Made by a program: the position numbers and the translations under genes. Below the pieces are notes generated by a model. That model was not told the origin of the DNA, searched no databases, and saw only the letters and a list, made by a program, of their open reading frames with translations. Below are positions 26,258 to 35,125 of a stretch of DNA of 64,000 nucleotides, piece after piece. Location: contig NZ_JABTTS010000003.1 in the NCBI RefSeq assembly GCF_018638295.1, positions 62,001 to 126,000 of the forward strand. The letters are read 5' to 3'. How positions within the stretch are numbered: the stretch's first letter is position 1; every line of letters begins with the position of its first letter. This DNA is from Streptomyces sp. CHD11 (GTDB lineage Bacteria; Actinomycetota; Actinomycetes; Streptomycetales; Streptomycetaceae).

Positions 26258-27049
26258 ATGTCCCAACTCAACGCCAATCAGTTCCCGATCCGCACGTTCG
26301 GCGGTCCGACCGCCCTGTTCGAGTACGGCGGCCTGCGCTTCCTGACCGACCCGACCTTCGACGGCCCCGGCGACTACGCCTCGCCCGGTGGCCCGACCCT
26401 GACCAAGACCGCCCCCTCCACCACCACACCCGCCGATCTCGGCCCCATCGACGTGGTCCTGCTCTCCCACGACGAGCACGCCGACAACCTCGATACCTCC
26501 GGCCGGGCCCTGCTCGCCGACGTCCCCCTCACCCTCACCACCCCCGGCGGCGGCAAGCGCCTCGGGCACAAGGCCAAGGGCCTGGCCGACTGGGAGACGG
26601 TCGAGCTGGAGCGCCCGGGCGGCGGCACCACCACTGTGACCGGAGTCCCTGCCATCCACGGCCCCGGCGCGCGTGAGGAGATCGAGCCCTTCACCGGCCA
26701 GGTCGTCGGCTTCGTCCTGACCGGCGAGGGCCTGCCGACGGTCTACGTCAGCGGCGACAACGCCTCGCTCGACGCGGTCAGGGAGATCGCCGACCGCTTC
26801 GCCCCGATCGACACCGCCCTCCTGTTCGCCGGAGCACCCCGCTTCCCCATGCTCTTCGACGGCCGACCGGTCGTCCTGGACAGCGCCCAGGCCGCCGAGG
26901 CCACTCGGATTCTTGACGCCCGCCGTGTCGTCCCCGCCCACCACGACAGCTGGGTCCACTTCACCGAGGGTCGGGACGAGCTGGAGGCAGCCTTCGCCGC
27001 CGCGGGCCTGACCGACCGCCTGGATCAGGACTGGGCGCAGCGCGCCTGA
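26258..27049 (+). CDS. Metallo-beta-lactamase-fold hydrolase (UlaG-like)
   Basis: ATG at 26258 is preferred over 26240 because CGGAG lies 6 nt upstream; this gives 263 residues. The metal-binding motif is VVLLSHDEHADNLDTSGRAL (HxxHxDN-like). Later ligands are TGVPAIHGPG, YVSGDNASLDAV and RRVVPAHHDSWVHFTE. This layout is that of the UlaG/YtnP-like branch of the MBL superfamily, cytoplasmic hydrolases of uncertain substrate. There is no signal peptide. It is divergent from, and likely controlled by, the CGNR regulator. Confidence 0.87.
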   Translation: MSQLNANQFPIRTFGGPTALFEYGGLRFLTDPTFDGPGDYASPGGPTLTKTAPSTTTPADLGPIDVVLLSHDEHADNLDTSGRALLADVPLTLTTPGGGKRLGHKAKGLADWETVELERPGGGTTTVTGVPAIHGPGAREEIEPFTGQVVGFVLTGEGLPTVYVSGDNASLDAVREIADRFAPIDTALLFAGAPRFPMLFDGRPVVLDSAQAAEATRILDARRVVPAHHDSWVHFTEGRDELEAAFAAAGLTDRLDQDWAQRA

Positions 27050-27054
27050 GCCCG

Positions 27055-27290
27055 AACCGCCAATCAGGTCCGCCGGGATGTCCAGGCCCCGCAGCAGATC
27101 CCCCGCGCGTACGGTCTGGCTCCCGGCGATAACCACGCGAACGCCCAGCTGCCGCAGTGCGGACAATGCCGGGCGGACGTCGTCGTACAGGTCGCCCTCA
27201 TCCAGGTCTTCCCCGCGGCCGGCGGCTTCACGGGCCTGGTACTCGGCAGCGACATCGATTCCCGGCCTCGGACGCGACAGTCACCGCTGA
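27055..27290 (-). pseudogene. HAD-family hydrolase fragment
   Basis: The minus strand encodes VAAEYQAREAAGRGEDLDEG, DLYDDVRPALSALRQLGVRV, VIAGSQTVRAGDLLRG and LDIPADLIGGS. This is the middle of a HAD phosphatase, where LxxLrxxGvxvvIasNQt is motif II. The catalytic DxD motif I and motifs III/IV are missing at either end. The frame runs antisense into the metallo-hydrolase without a stop. It is a fragment. Confidence 0.6.
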
Positions 27291-27625
27291 CCGTTCCTCA
27301 CCGGCGTCTCCCGCACCCGACTGGAAGGCAGGATCAGCGACCCGCAGGCGATGACCGTCCAGCAGCCCCTGGCATTGAAGGAGTAGTACCGGCCTTCCCA
27401 GTCCGAGCTCAAGATCGCCCGAGCATCGCCAGTGAGCGGCACAGGTTCCGCAGGTCGGCGATGGAAGGGAGCTGGCGAGCTACGTGATAGACAGTTACGT
27501 GCTCGTTCAACCGGATATCTCTGGCACCCAAAATCTCTGAGTAGCAGCGCCGGAGTCCGGTAGGTCAACTCGCGACGGTTGAAACGCGAGCTCACCAGCA
27601 GACCCCCGGTTCGTACACTACGAGG
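27291..27625. other. Intergenic, no supportable gene
   Basis: A minus-strand stretch near 27350-27440 (GDARAILSSDWEGRYYSFNA) looks like eroded coding sequence but has no start or domain. The AraC promoter must lie toward the right end. Confidence 0.4.
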
Positions 27626-28462
27626 GTGGAAGACCATACGGCCACCAGGATCTACGCACGTCCGGCGCCCGCCTTACGGCGGTACGTCGGCTCGTATGTC
27701 GGTTTCGATCTTCGTGGGTTCCCCGCGGGGGTGCACTGCGGTCCGCCGGGCCGCGTGCTGACTGCGGTGATCAGTCTGTCCGACCCTTTGGAGGTGGCGG
27801 CGGGCGTCGACGACGGGTCACCGGTCACCCGGTTCGGCAGCGTGGCCGGCGGCCTGATGCGCCGGTCCGTTGCGATCCACCACGACGGACGCCAGGAAGG
27901 CGTGCAGGTGTCGCTGACACCGCTCGGGGCCCGGGCTGTCTACGGCATGCCTGCCGCTGATCTCGCCCACCAACTGGTCCCACTCGACGAGCTTCTCGGA
28001 GCGCTCGGTGTCGAGCTGGTCGACCGGCTCCGCGCGGCCACGACATGGGCCGCGCGGTTCGCTGCGCTGGACGAGTTGCTCTTACGAGCCGCCGGCCGCG
28101 GCGCCGACGGCGACCCCGCGTCCCGGGTGCGCCCCGAGGTGGCCGAGGCCTGGCGCCGCCTCTTGGCTGCGCGGGGCCGCGTCCAGGTCGGGGGGGTCGC
28201 CGCAGAACTGGGCTGGAGCCGTCGGTACCTCACCGAGCGGTTTCGCGGTGAGGTGGGCCTGTCGCCGAAGACCTTCGCCCGGGTTTTGCGCTTCGAGCAC
28301 GCGCACGAACTGGCCACCATGCACGACCCGCTTCCGTGGGCCGATGTGGCGGCCGTCTCCGGCTACGCCGACCAGGCTCATCTCGTCCGCGACTGGACTG
28401 AGTTCACGGGCCGATCGCCGACAGCATGGCGTCGCGGCGAAGTCCTGCTCGGGATGGGGTAG
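27626..28462 (+). CDS. AraC-family transcriptional regulator
   Basis: GTG at 27626 begins VEDHTATRIYARPAPALRRY, giving 278 residues. The N-terminal half is a DUF6597-like sensor domain (PGRVLTAVISLSDPLEVAAG, GVQVSLTPLGARAVYGMPA). The C-terminal half carries the two AraC helix-turn-helix units: RVQVGGVAAELGWSRRYLTE and PWADVAAVSGYADQAHLVRD, followed by FTGRSPTAWR. It is 83 bp upstream of, and co-directional with, a cupin and SGNH hydrolase pair that it could regulate. The gene appears intact. Confidence 0.92.
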   Translation: MEDHTATRIYARPAPALRRYVGSYVGFDLRGFPAGVHCGPPGRVLTAVISLSDPLEVAAGVDDGSPVTRFGSVAGGLMRRSVAIHHDGRQEGVQVSLTPLGARAVYGMPAADLAHQLVPLDELLGALGVELVDRLRAATTWAARFAALDELLLRAAGRGADGDPASRVRPEVAEAWRRLLAARGRVQVGGVAAELGWSRRYLTERFRGEVGLSPKTFARVLRFEHAHELATMHDPLPWADVAAVSGYADQAHLVRDWTEFTGRSPTAWRRGEVLLGMG

Positions 28463-28545
28463 TCGCCGGCACGTGGCTCAGCACGTCGGCTTCCGTTCCC
28501 TTTCCTTCAAGACCGCCCTATCGCTGTCCTGTGACCATTGTCGGC

Positions 28546-28998
28546 ATGAGACTCGTCGATCATGAACCCAACGCCATCAACCTGCGGACCACCCCCGTGC
28601 ACCTCGGGCTGGGGTCGAGAGCGAAACCCATCGAGGGCTTCGCCTGGGACCCGGAGGTACTCCATGCCTACAGCGCGGCGGTTGCGGCGGACGGCGCCGA
28701 GGGCCGAATGGTGACGATCTTCGACGGCGACGGCCTCGGCGACCATTGGGAGCGCCACCCCGCCGGGGACGAACTGGTCGTCTGCCTCAGCGGGTCGGTG
28801 ACGGTCATCCGCGATGTGGACGGGGGGCCCGACCGGGTTGTGCTCGGGCCAGGCGAGGCCACCGTTAACCCGGCCGGGACGTGGCACGCGGTCGACATGG
28901 CGGGACCGGCGTCCATCCTGACCATCACCGCCGGCCTCGGCACCGACCACCGTCCCCGGACCGAGCGCGCCGGCACGTCCGGCCCGCGAACACCGTGA
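28546..28998 (+). CDS. Cupin-domain protein
   Basis: ATG at 28546 starts MRLVDHEPNAINLRTTPVHL; a GTG at 28531 is an alternative. The 150-residue single-domain cupin has motif 1 in GDHWERHPAGDELVVCLSGS (the metal ligands read H-H-E) and motif 2 in GPGEATVNPAGTWHAVDMAG. It is small and cytosolic, with unknown ligand. Its stop overlaps the next gene's start (GTGA at 28995-28998), so the two are translationally coupled. Confidence 0.85.
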   Translation: MRLVDHEPNAINLRTTPVHLGLGSRAKPIEGFAWDPEVLHAYSAAVAADGAEGRMVTIFDGDGLGDHWERHPAGDELVVCLSGSVTVIRDVDGGPDRVVLGPGEATVNPAGTWHAVDMAGPASILTITAGLGTDHRPRTERAGTSGPRTP

Positions 28999-29714
28999 CG
29001 ATCCGTGTCGCGTGCCTCGGCGACAGCCTCACGCGCGCGCAGCTCAGCGTCGACTACCTGGACCTTCTCGAACGACGCCGGCCTCCCGGTGACGTACGGC
29101 TCGCCCGCTTCGGCGTCAACGGCGACTTCGCCCACAACCTCTCGCGGCGCCTCGATGCCGTCGTCGCGGACCCGCCCGACGTCATCACCGTGCTGATCGG
29201 TACCAACGACGCCCGAGCGAGCCTCGCCGGCTACCCCGTCGAGCGGGCCATGAAGCGCAAACAACTCCCCGAGCGCCCGTCGGCCGGCTGGTTCCAGCAA
29301 TGCCTGGGAGCCGTCGTCGAACGGCTGCGAACGCAGACCGACGCGATGATCGCTCTGCTGTCCCTCCCGGTCCTCGGCCAACAACTCGACGGAGCCGCGG
29401 CGCGGGCATCACAGGCGTACAGCCGCATGATCGCCGAGGCCGCCACCACCAACAAGGCGACCTACCTCCCGCTCCACGAACGCCAGAGGGAGGAACTACG
29501 CCAGGCGCACCCGTCGCCGATCCCCTACCGGGACCCGACGCCCGCAGCGAGCGTCAGCGTCCTCGTCCGGCGCGCCTTGCTGCGCCGCAGCCTCGACACG
29601 ATCTCGCAGCGCCGGGGTCTCGTGCTCACGACCGACCACATCCATCAGAACAGCCGCGGCGCCGCCCTTGTCGCCGAGGTCATCGACACCTGGCTCCCGA
29701 GCCGGAGCGCGTAG
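28995..29714 (+). CDS. SGNH/GDSL-family hydrolase
   Basis: GTG at 28995 overlaps the cupin stop. The 239-residue protein has block I VACLGDSLTRAQLSVDYLD (catalytic Ser), block II Gly in LARFGVNGDFAHNL, block III VITVLIGTNDARASL (Asn) and block V DHIHQNSRGAALVAEVIDTW (Asp/His). All four catalytic blocks are therefore present. There is no signal peptide, so it is likely an intracellular esterase or acyl-hydrolase. Coupling to the cupin suggests a shared small-molecule pathway of unknown substrate. Confidence 0.9.
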   Translation: MTIRVACLGDSLTRAQLSVDYLDLLERRRPPGDVRLARFGVNGDFAHNLSRRLDAVVADPPDVITVLIGTNDARASLAGYPVERAMKRKQLPERPSAGWFQQCLGAVVERLRTQTDAMIALLSLPVLGQQLDGAAARASQAYSRMIAEAATTNKATYLPLHERQREELRQAHPSPIPYRDPTPAASVSVLVRRALLRRSLDTISQRRGLVLTTDHIHQNSRGAALVAEVIDTWLPSRSA

Positions 29715-29879
29715 CCGGTTCCGGCGGCGGCCCCCTTCTTGGGTATTTGGTTCCCACCCCTACGGGGCAGGCAACAACGACCGGACCATCTCGAACGCTC
29801 TCGGCTATGACGACAGACCCATCACCCCCTGTGCGGCGAGCGGCTCCGGTCGCCGGGACGCACCTGAGAGGCCGGCCGC

Positions 29880-30636
29880 GGTGGGGGGACGGGTAGGCCT
29901 GGGCGGCGCACAGCCGGGCAGCGATGACCGCGCCGACCGAAGTGCGCACCGGGTGGGACAGGGGCCGGCCGGTGATGATCTGCCGCAGCTGTTCGGTGCT
30001 CCAGCCGGCGTCCAGCATGACGGTGGCCACGCCGCCCTGATCGGTCAGTGCCTTGCCCGTCAGCAGCAGTCAGGGACGGCTCGCTCCGATCTCCAGCAGC
30101 AGAGAATCCCCGGATGCATGTGATCGGTCGGCTGCGTGGGAGACGGGTTCGGCAGGTCCGTCCGTCCGGGAGTGCGCGTGGCAGCAGCGTGTCGGCACGG
30201 ACGCAGGGGCCTGGTGTTCTGCTGGTTGGTCTTCTTGCCCATGGTGTTTTTGGTGGGGTGATCAGCCAACGTAGGTTTTTCCACCGGTGGTTGACCGGAC
30301 TCTGGTTGTGCGCTGGGGTTGTGCACGGCGGGCAGGTCGGTGATGCCCTACGCGGCCGCGCCCAGGGTGCCGTCGGGACGACGCCGGCGTTTCCGCAGCA
30401 GGAAGCCGTGCCTCTTCAGCTCCTTCGGTCCGCTCTTGACGGCTGCCTCGCCGTCGCGGCCGCGGCACGCCAGGTCGGCGACGGTCATGCGCCAGCCGTC
30501 GCGATGTGCTGACGAGCCCGAATAGCCCCTCCGCCTTGAACGACAACCGGTGATCACGGAACAGGCCGTTGGCGATCTGGGTGAACTGATCCGCTGCCAT
30601 CACCCCATGCCGCACCCCCGCCCCGAAACGGCTCAC
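29880..30636 (-). pseudogene. Helix-turn-helix protein (plasmid/integrative-element type), multiply disrupted
   Basis: GTG at 30636 starts MSRFGAGVRHGVMAADQFTQ, IANGLFRDHRLSFKAEGLFG. The frame must then shift near 30520 to reach HRDGWRMTVADLACRGRDGE, AAVKSGPKELKRHGFLLRKR. It meets TAG at 30348-30350 where the family has Tyr (GAAA-stop-GITDLPA). It shifts again near 30115, meets a TGA near 30067, and ends in MATVMLDAGWSTEQLRQIIT, GRPLSHPVRTSVGAVIAARL. The parent is a winged helix-turn-helix protein common on Streptomyces integrative and plasmid-like elements. At least four lesions make it dead. Confidence 0.7.
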
Positions 30637-31117
30637 CGCGCTCCCCTATGCACCGGGAACGCACCGCCGTTGAGATTCTGCGGCCGGCGTGGCGCCGGAG
30701 TACGACCGGGACCGCCGGATGGAACGGTGAACGGCCTTCATGCCGTCGGCCCACCCGGCACCCTCGACCGGATGGCCGACCACCAACCCCGACCAACAGT
30801 CACGACCGGACAACATTCGCACTCGGACGCCGTACTCGGTCACCTGGCCAGGCGCACCACCATCCTCACCACCCGACCATGCTCCCGACCGTGTCGGCCC
30901 CGGTGCCTTGGACTGCTGCGCAATGAGCCTGAAGGCCTGCGCAATCGACGTGCGCAGCCGGGACGCCTGCGCAATCGGATCGGCCCGCTTGAGCGGGCTC
31001 TTGAGAGACCGTTCGATCCGCCGGCGCTCCTCTGTGCGCAACCGTGCGGTCCTCTGCGGCCGACTCCCCCACCCGGCGAACTCAGCCGCACCCAGCCTGC
31101 CTGGGGCTGTGGTTGGA
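30637..31117. other. No supportable gene; short repeats
   Basis: No convincing coding sequence is seen on either strand. The block GCCTGCGCAATCG recurs at about 30938-30950 and 30966-30978, with a related CTGCGCAATGAG at 30914. They are the only local structure. Confidence 0.4.
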
Positions 31118-31210
31118 CTCATGGTCGGGCCGACCACGAGACCAACACGGGGTCGGTGTCCCGTTCGTGACCGTGGTCGGGGTCTCATGGTCGGTGGTCT
31201 GGTCGGTGTC
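31118..31210. repeat. Interleaved direct repeats
   Basis: CTCATGGTCGG occurs at 31118-31128 and 31184-31194; GGTCGGTGTC occurs at 31151-31160 and 31201-31210. Such short direct repeats near a decayed plasmid-type helix-turn-helix gene could be iterons or a regulator site, but only two copies of each are present. Confidence 0.45.
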
Positions 31211-31222
31211 GACGGGTTCTCT

Positions 31223-31468
31223 CTAGGACGATCGCCTCTCCCCGGGCTCCCTCAGCCTCCACCTCGCCGAGCAACGCTTCAGCCCCGGCAAAGCCCGCTC
31301 CCTCGCCGCCGTGTACCGGCCCGCAGTGATCCTGCGCATGGTCGCCGCGCTCATCACACCGGCGCAGGCAAACAGATCACCGCCTGCGTACCCCTCCAAC
31401 AGGCGCGTTCTCCCGACAGTCCCGGCCAGTACTACTTCGACGGAGCGCCCGACGGCACCCTGGGATAG
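31223..31468 (+). pseudogene. Unidentified conserved-looking fragment, frameshifted
   Basis: One frame gives LSLHLAEQRFSPGKARSLAA, VYRPAVILRMVAALIT. After a one-base shift at about 31360 another frame continues GAGKQITACVPLQQARSPDS, PGQYYFDGAPDGTLG and a stop at 31466-31468. The two parts join into a plausible protein segment. I do not recognise the family; the company of plasmid-like remnants suggests an integrative-element gene. Confidence 0.35.
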
Positions 31469-31699
31469 AAGCCCGGCGACCGCGGCTTCGCCCGCACCGC
31501 GGACAGACCCACAGGGCACGCGGCACGACCGCACCCGGCCAGCGCCGACGGTGGCCGGTGCGGTCGTGCCGGAGCGGAGCTTCTGAGCGACGTCGCGCAG
31601 TTCAAAGGTCGGCTGCAGGACATGCCGACCGCCGGCCAAGCTCCACCGGAAGGCGGGGGGCAACCGATCGCTCTACTGCCCACACGGAGGTTACGGAGC

Positions 31700-31957
31700 A
31701 TGACTGCCACCAGCATCAGCCTGCCCCGGCCCGCACCGGTCCCGGTCACCATCGGCCTGGCGTCCACCCACAGAGGCCACCGGCACCCTGCCCGTGTCGT
31801 TTCTCCACTCCCCCGATCCCGAGGATGGTCCCTCCGCCGTTACTGGGCACCGGCTGACCGCTTCTACGGCAGGCTCCCATGGCCACAGCCCGCCCTGCCC
31901 TGCGGCGCCGGACGTGCCCCCAACGCCCCTTATCAACCAATGGCGTTGATCGTGTGA
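31700..31957 (+). CDS. Small hypothetical basic protein
   Basis: ATG at 31700 is preceded by CGGAGG and ACGGAG. The 85-residue product (MTATSISLPRPAPVPVTIGL start) is proline- and arginine-rich without a recognised domain, signal peptide or membrane span. The good ribosome-binding site is its main support. It could be another piece of the decayed element to its left. Confidence 0.35.
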   Translation: MTATSISLPRPAPVPVTIGLASTHRGHRHPARVVSPLPRSRGWSLRRYWAPADRFYGRLPWPQPALPCGAGRAPNAPYQPMALIV

Positions 31958-32154
31958 AGTTCGGAGGAGCGGCTTCCAGGCGCCACGGTATGCGGTGATA
32001 GCATTCCGGCGTCTGCGACCTTGATCCACTTATGTTCAGCACCCAGTTCCACCAGCGCGCTGAGCATCAACCCTGCTGCAGTGCTCCGGACGGGTTGCGG
32101 ATCCTTGCGAGGCGTACCTGTCGACGCCTGCACCACGCGCCGTGAAAGGTTTCC

Positions 32155-33327
32155 ATGACTCAAGACGTGCTTCTTTGGTGCCTGGTTGCGATAGCGGTGA
32201 TATCCATAGCCGCGGTCGTAGCGCTCGTGCTCCGCAGCAGAGGCGTACTGAGGAGGAAGAAGGAGTCCGAGGACGAGCTGCAGACGCAGCTGCAGTACAG
32301 CCAGATAGAACTGGCCCGGGTCCGGGCCGAGTTGTTGCAGCTCAAGAACGAGCAGGACGGTGTCATCCGCGAGGCGGAGACGACCGCCGAGGAGAACACC
32401 AAGGCGGTCCTCAAGGGTGCCGCTCGCTTCCTGCAGAGCCTCGCGGCCGAGCAGACGACGCTGCTGGACAGCGTCCAGCGCGAGTACGGCGGCCACCCGG
32501 TCCTCACCGACCTGATGGACATCACTCACGCCAACGCCCAGATGGCCCGCAAGGCCCAGGGCATCGCGGTCATGTGCGGTGCGCCTCTGGGCCGGCGCAA
32601 CCAGCCGGCCAGTGTCTACGACGTCGTCCGCAGCGCCCAGGGCCAGATCCGCAACTTCCAGCGGGTGGAGATCATGCAGCCGAGCGGCATCGCGCTGAAG
32701 GCCTCCGCTGTCGCGCCGGTCGCCCTCGCTGTCGCCGAACTGCTTGACAACGCTGCCAGCTTCTCGCAGGCGGACGCTCCGATCGAGGTCACGTTCCGCC
32801 AGGTGCAGCAGAACCTGTGCATCGTCATCGACGACGCCGGCGTCGGCATGGGTGACGAGGAGCGGCAGCGGGCGACCGCGCTGCTCGCCGGCGACGACGT
32901 GCCCCGGCTCTCGCAACTGGGCACGCAACCGAAGTTCGGTTTCCCGGTGATCGGGCTGATCGCCCGTCAGTACGGCTTCAAGGTCGACGTCACCGGCGTG
33001 TCCCGATATGGCGGCGTCCGCGCCGTCGTCCTGCTGCCCGAGGAGCTGTGGACCATGGAGGAAGCCCCGTCGGCCCCCGACACGGCGCCCGTCAGCAGCA
33101 TCCGGCCGATGGAGACCCGCAGTCCGGCGCGCACGGCCAACGGCCTGCCCAAGCGCGGGCCCCGAGTGGCGTCCATCGGTGACTCGCCGTCGACGGACCA
33201 GCCGCCGAGGCGTACCGTCCGGCGCCGCGGCACCGGGAGCCTGGGCGCACTGCAGCGCGGTGCCCAGACCGGACGTGATGCGGCCTCCCTCGACGCCCCC
33301 ATGTCTGAAGGGTCCGACAACGCATGA
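32155..33327 (+). CDS. cvnA: Conservon protein CvnA, membrane histidine-kinase-like sensor
   Basis: At 390 residues this is a short CvnA. A single N-terminal transmembrane segment (LLWCLVAIAVISIAAVVALV) is followed by a coiled coil (ELQTQLQYSQIELARVRAEL). A dimerisation helix and a GHKL ATPase domain follow: AVAELLDNAASFSQADAPIE (N-box), VIDDAGVGMGDEERQ (G1) and FPVIGLIARQYGFKV (G2-like). The C-terminal 80 residues are a disordered basic tail (RRTVRRRGTGSLG). In conservons CvnA scaffolds CvnB, CvnC and the GTPase CvnD at the membrane, analogous to a G-protein-coupled receptor complex. Unlike many CvnA proteins it has no large extracellular sensor. Its stop overlaps cvnB (ATGA). Confidence 0.9.
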   Translation: MTQDVLLWCLVAIAVISIAAVVALVLRSRGVLRRKKESEDELQTQLQYSQIELARVRAELLQLKNEQDGVIREAETTAEENTKAVLKGAARFLQSLAAEQTTLLDSVQREYGGHPVLTDLMDITHANAQMARKAQGIAVMCGAPLGRRNQPASVYDVVRSAQGQIRNFQRVEIMQPSGIALKASAVAPVALAVAELLDNAASFSQADAPIEVTFRQVQQNLCIVIDDAGVGMGDEERQRATALLAGDDVPRLSQLGTQPKFGFPVIGLIARQYGFKVDVTGVSRYGGVRAVVLLPEELWTMEEAPSAPDTAPVSSIRPMETRSPARTANGLPKRGPRVASIGDSPSTDQPPRRTVRRRGTGSLGALQRGAQTGRDAASLDAPMSEGSDNA

Positions 33328-34169
33328 GTACAACCGACCTGTCGTGGATGGTCCAGGACATCGTGAGCAACGTGCCCAAGGCACGGCACGCCGTGGTGCT
33401 GTCCGCGGACGGCATCCCGCGCGGCTCCACGGACGGTCTGACCGCCAAGGACGTGGGCACGGTCTCCGCGGCCATGGCCGGGATGCAGTCCCTCAGCCGG
33501 GCCACCGCCCACTTCGCCGGCTCCTCGCAGACCCGGGAGTGGATCCAGACCGTCATCGAGTTCCAGCACGGCTGGGTGTTCCTGATCGGAGCCGGCCAGG
33601 GGGCCTACCTGGCTGCCGCCGCCGAACCCGATGTCGACATGGAGCAGCTGTCGTTCCGGATGAACCGGCTGGTGGCCCGGCTGGGCAACAACCTCACGGC
33701 CCCACCGCGGGTGACCGCCTCCGACGCGGCTGCGGCAGGCCCACAGGCTTCGCACGGGCAGGCGGACAGGGCCATCGCGGTACTCGACCAGCTGGACAGG
33801 GTGGTGGCCTCGGTGCCGAACGCCCTGCACGCGCTGTTGCTCGGCGCGGACGGTCTGCCCCGGGGCGCGAGCGCGGGGATCGACAGGGACCTCGCGGACA
33901 CGATCTCGGCCGCCATGACGGGGATTCACGCCTACAGCCGGGCGACCGCGCCCTTCGCGGGCGGGGCGCGGGACGACGAGTGGAGCCAGACGGTCATCGA
34001 GTTCCAGCACGGCTGGGTCTTCCTGATCGCGGCGGGCGAGGGTGCCTTCCTGGCAGCCGCCGCCGAACACGACTGTGACATCGAGGAGTTCACCGCCCGA
34101 CTGAGCGATGCGATGCCCGCCCAGGCCTCGTCTCGCGCCAGGTGGAGAGAAGGGGTCGGCGATGCATGA
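33324..34169 (+). CDS. cvnB: Conservon protein CvnB with two fused roadblock/LC7 domains
   Basis: CvnB proteins are normally about 140 residues with one roadblock/LC7 domain that acts on the GTPase CvnD. This one has 281 residues and two copies. Copy 1 (about 1-125) contains DLSWMVQDIVSNVPKARHAV and EFQHGWVFLIGAGQGAYLAA. Copy 2 (about 153-270) contains AVLDQLDRVVASVPNALHAL and EFQHGWVFLIAAGEGAFLAA. The two share TVIEFQHGWVFLI exactly, so they arose by internal duplication or fusion of adjacent genes. The linker (PPRVTASDAAAAGPQASHGQ) is Ala-rich. It overlaps cvnA by 4 nt and cvnC by 8 nt. A preassembled roadblock dimer in one chain is the likely consequence. Confidence 0.92.
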   Translation: MSTTDLSWMVQDIVSNVPKARHAVVLSADGIPRGSTDGLTAKDVGTVSAAMAGMQSLSRATAHFAGSSQTREWIQTVIEFQHGWVFLIGAGQGAYLAAAAEPDVDMEQLSFRMNRLVARLGNNLTAPPRVTASDAAAAGPQASHGQADRAIAVLDQLDRVVASVPNALHALLLGADGLPRGASAGIDRDLADTISAAMTGIHAYSRATAPFAGGARDDEWSQTVIEFQHGWVFLIAAGEGAFLAAAAEHDCDIEEFTARLSDAMPAQASSRARWREGVGDA

Positions 34170-34548
34170 GGACCCGTCCGAAGAACTGGAGCTGACGGCC
34201 CCGTTAGTCCCCTTCTTCGTCATGGCGAAAGGGCGCGTGCTGCCCCGGGAGAGCGAGTACGAGCACACCACCATGATCTCGGCCCAGGCCGCGGCGGCCG
34301 CCGCGGTGCGCACCCTGGATCCGGAGGCACATGTGGTGATGAACCTGCTCGCCGACGGATACCTGTCGGTGGCCGAGGTCGCCGCCCATACGCAGCTGCC
34401 CCTGGGCATCGTGCGCATCCTGCTGGCCCAGATGGCCGAGGACGGGCTGATCCACGTGCGCGGCCCGGTGCCCCATGCCGAGCGCCATGACCCCGCCCTG
34501 CTCACCGCCGTGCTCCATGGCCTGGAGCGCATACGAACCGGAGCGTAA
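34162..34548 (+). CDS. cvnC: Conservon protein CvnC (DUF742)
   Basis: ATG at 34162 lies inside the end of cvnB, giving 128 residues. DUF742 features are ELTAPLVPFFVMAKGRVLPR near the N-terminus and a winged-helix-like C-terminus LLADGYLSVAEVAAHTQLPL, GIVRILLAQMAEDGLIHV. Family members are cytoplasmic partners of CvnA and CvnD. The N-terminal RP(Y/F)xxTGGR motif common in CvnC is replaced by PFFVMAKGRVLP, a somewhat divergent form. Confidence 0.9.
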   Translation: MHEDPSEELELTAPLVPFFVMAKGRVLPRESEYEHTTMISAQAAAAAAVRTLDPEAHVVMNLLADGYLSVAEVAAHTQLPLGIVRILLAQMAEDGLIHVRGPVPHAERHDPALLTAVLHGLERIRTGA

Positions 34549-34553
34549 GTACC

Positions 34554-35114
34554 GTGTATCTGGATCCCAAGGTCTCCCGCTCCGTGAAGGTCCTGGTCGT
34601 AGGCCACTTCGCGGTGGGGAAGACCACCTACATCGGAAGTGTCTCCGAGATCGAGCCGCTGCAGACCGAGGAGGAGATCACCGAGGCCAGCGAGGGCTGC
34701 GACGACCTCTCCGAGACGCCGGACAAGACGACCACGACCGTCGCGATGGACTTCGGACGTCTGACCCTGAGCGACGATCTGGTGCTCTACATCTTCGGAA
34801 CGCCGGGGCAGGAACGGTTCAAGCAGATGTGGGAAGGCCTGTCGAGGGGAGCGCTGGGAGCGCTCGTCCTGGTCGACCCGGAGCGGCTGGGAGAGACCTT
34901 CCCCATTCTCGACCTCGTCGAGGACTTCGGCCTGCCCTACGTCGTGGGGGTCAACACCTTCGACGGCCGGTCCCGCTTCCAGCTGTCCGAGGTGTGCGAA
35001 GCACTCGACATCTCCGAGGACACACCGGTCATCGACTGCGACGTCCGCGACCAGGACTCCTCGATGCAGGCCCTCATCACCCTCGTGAAGCACCTCTTGT
35101 CCTCACTCGGCTAG
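34554..35114 (+). CDS. cvnD: Conservon GTPase CvnD
   Basis: GTG at 34554, 5 bp after cvnC, gives a 186-residue Ras-like GTPase of the conservon type. It has the P-loop KVLVVGHFAVGKTTYIGSVS, switch I DKTTTTVAMDFGRL, switch II LYIFGTPGQERFKQMWEGLS (DxxG changed to GTPG, as usual in CvnD), and VVGVNTFDG in place of NKxD. CvnD binds and hydrolyses GTP under control of CvnB and signals to downstream effectors. The gene appears intact. Confidence 0.94.
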   Translation: MYLDPKVSRSVKVLVVGHFAVGKTTYIGSVSEIEPLQTEEEITEASEGCDDLSETPDKTTTTVAMDFGRLTLSDDLVLYIFGTPGQERFKQMWEGLSRGALGALVLVDPERLGETFPILDLVEDFGLPYVVGVNTFDGRSRFQLSEVCEALDISEDTPVIDCDVRDQDSSMQALITLVKHLLSSLG

Positions 35115-35125
35115 GAGCCACCGCC

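Noticed and set aside
32967..35093. 708-codon minus-strand open frame over the conservon
   Set aside because: It is antisense to cvnA-cvnD, all of which are strongly supported; no domain is seen in the minus frame.
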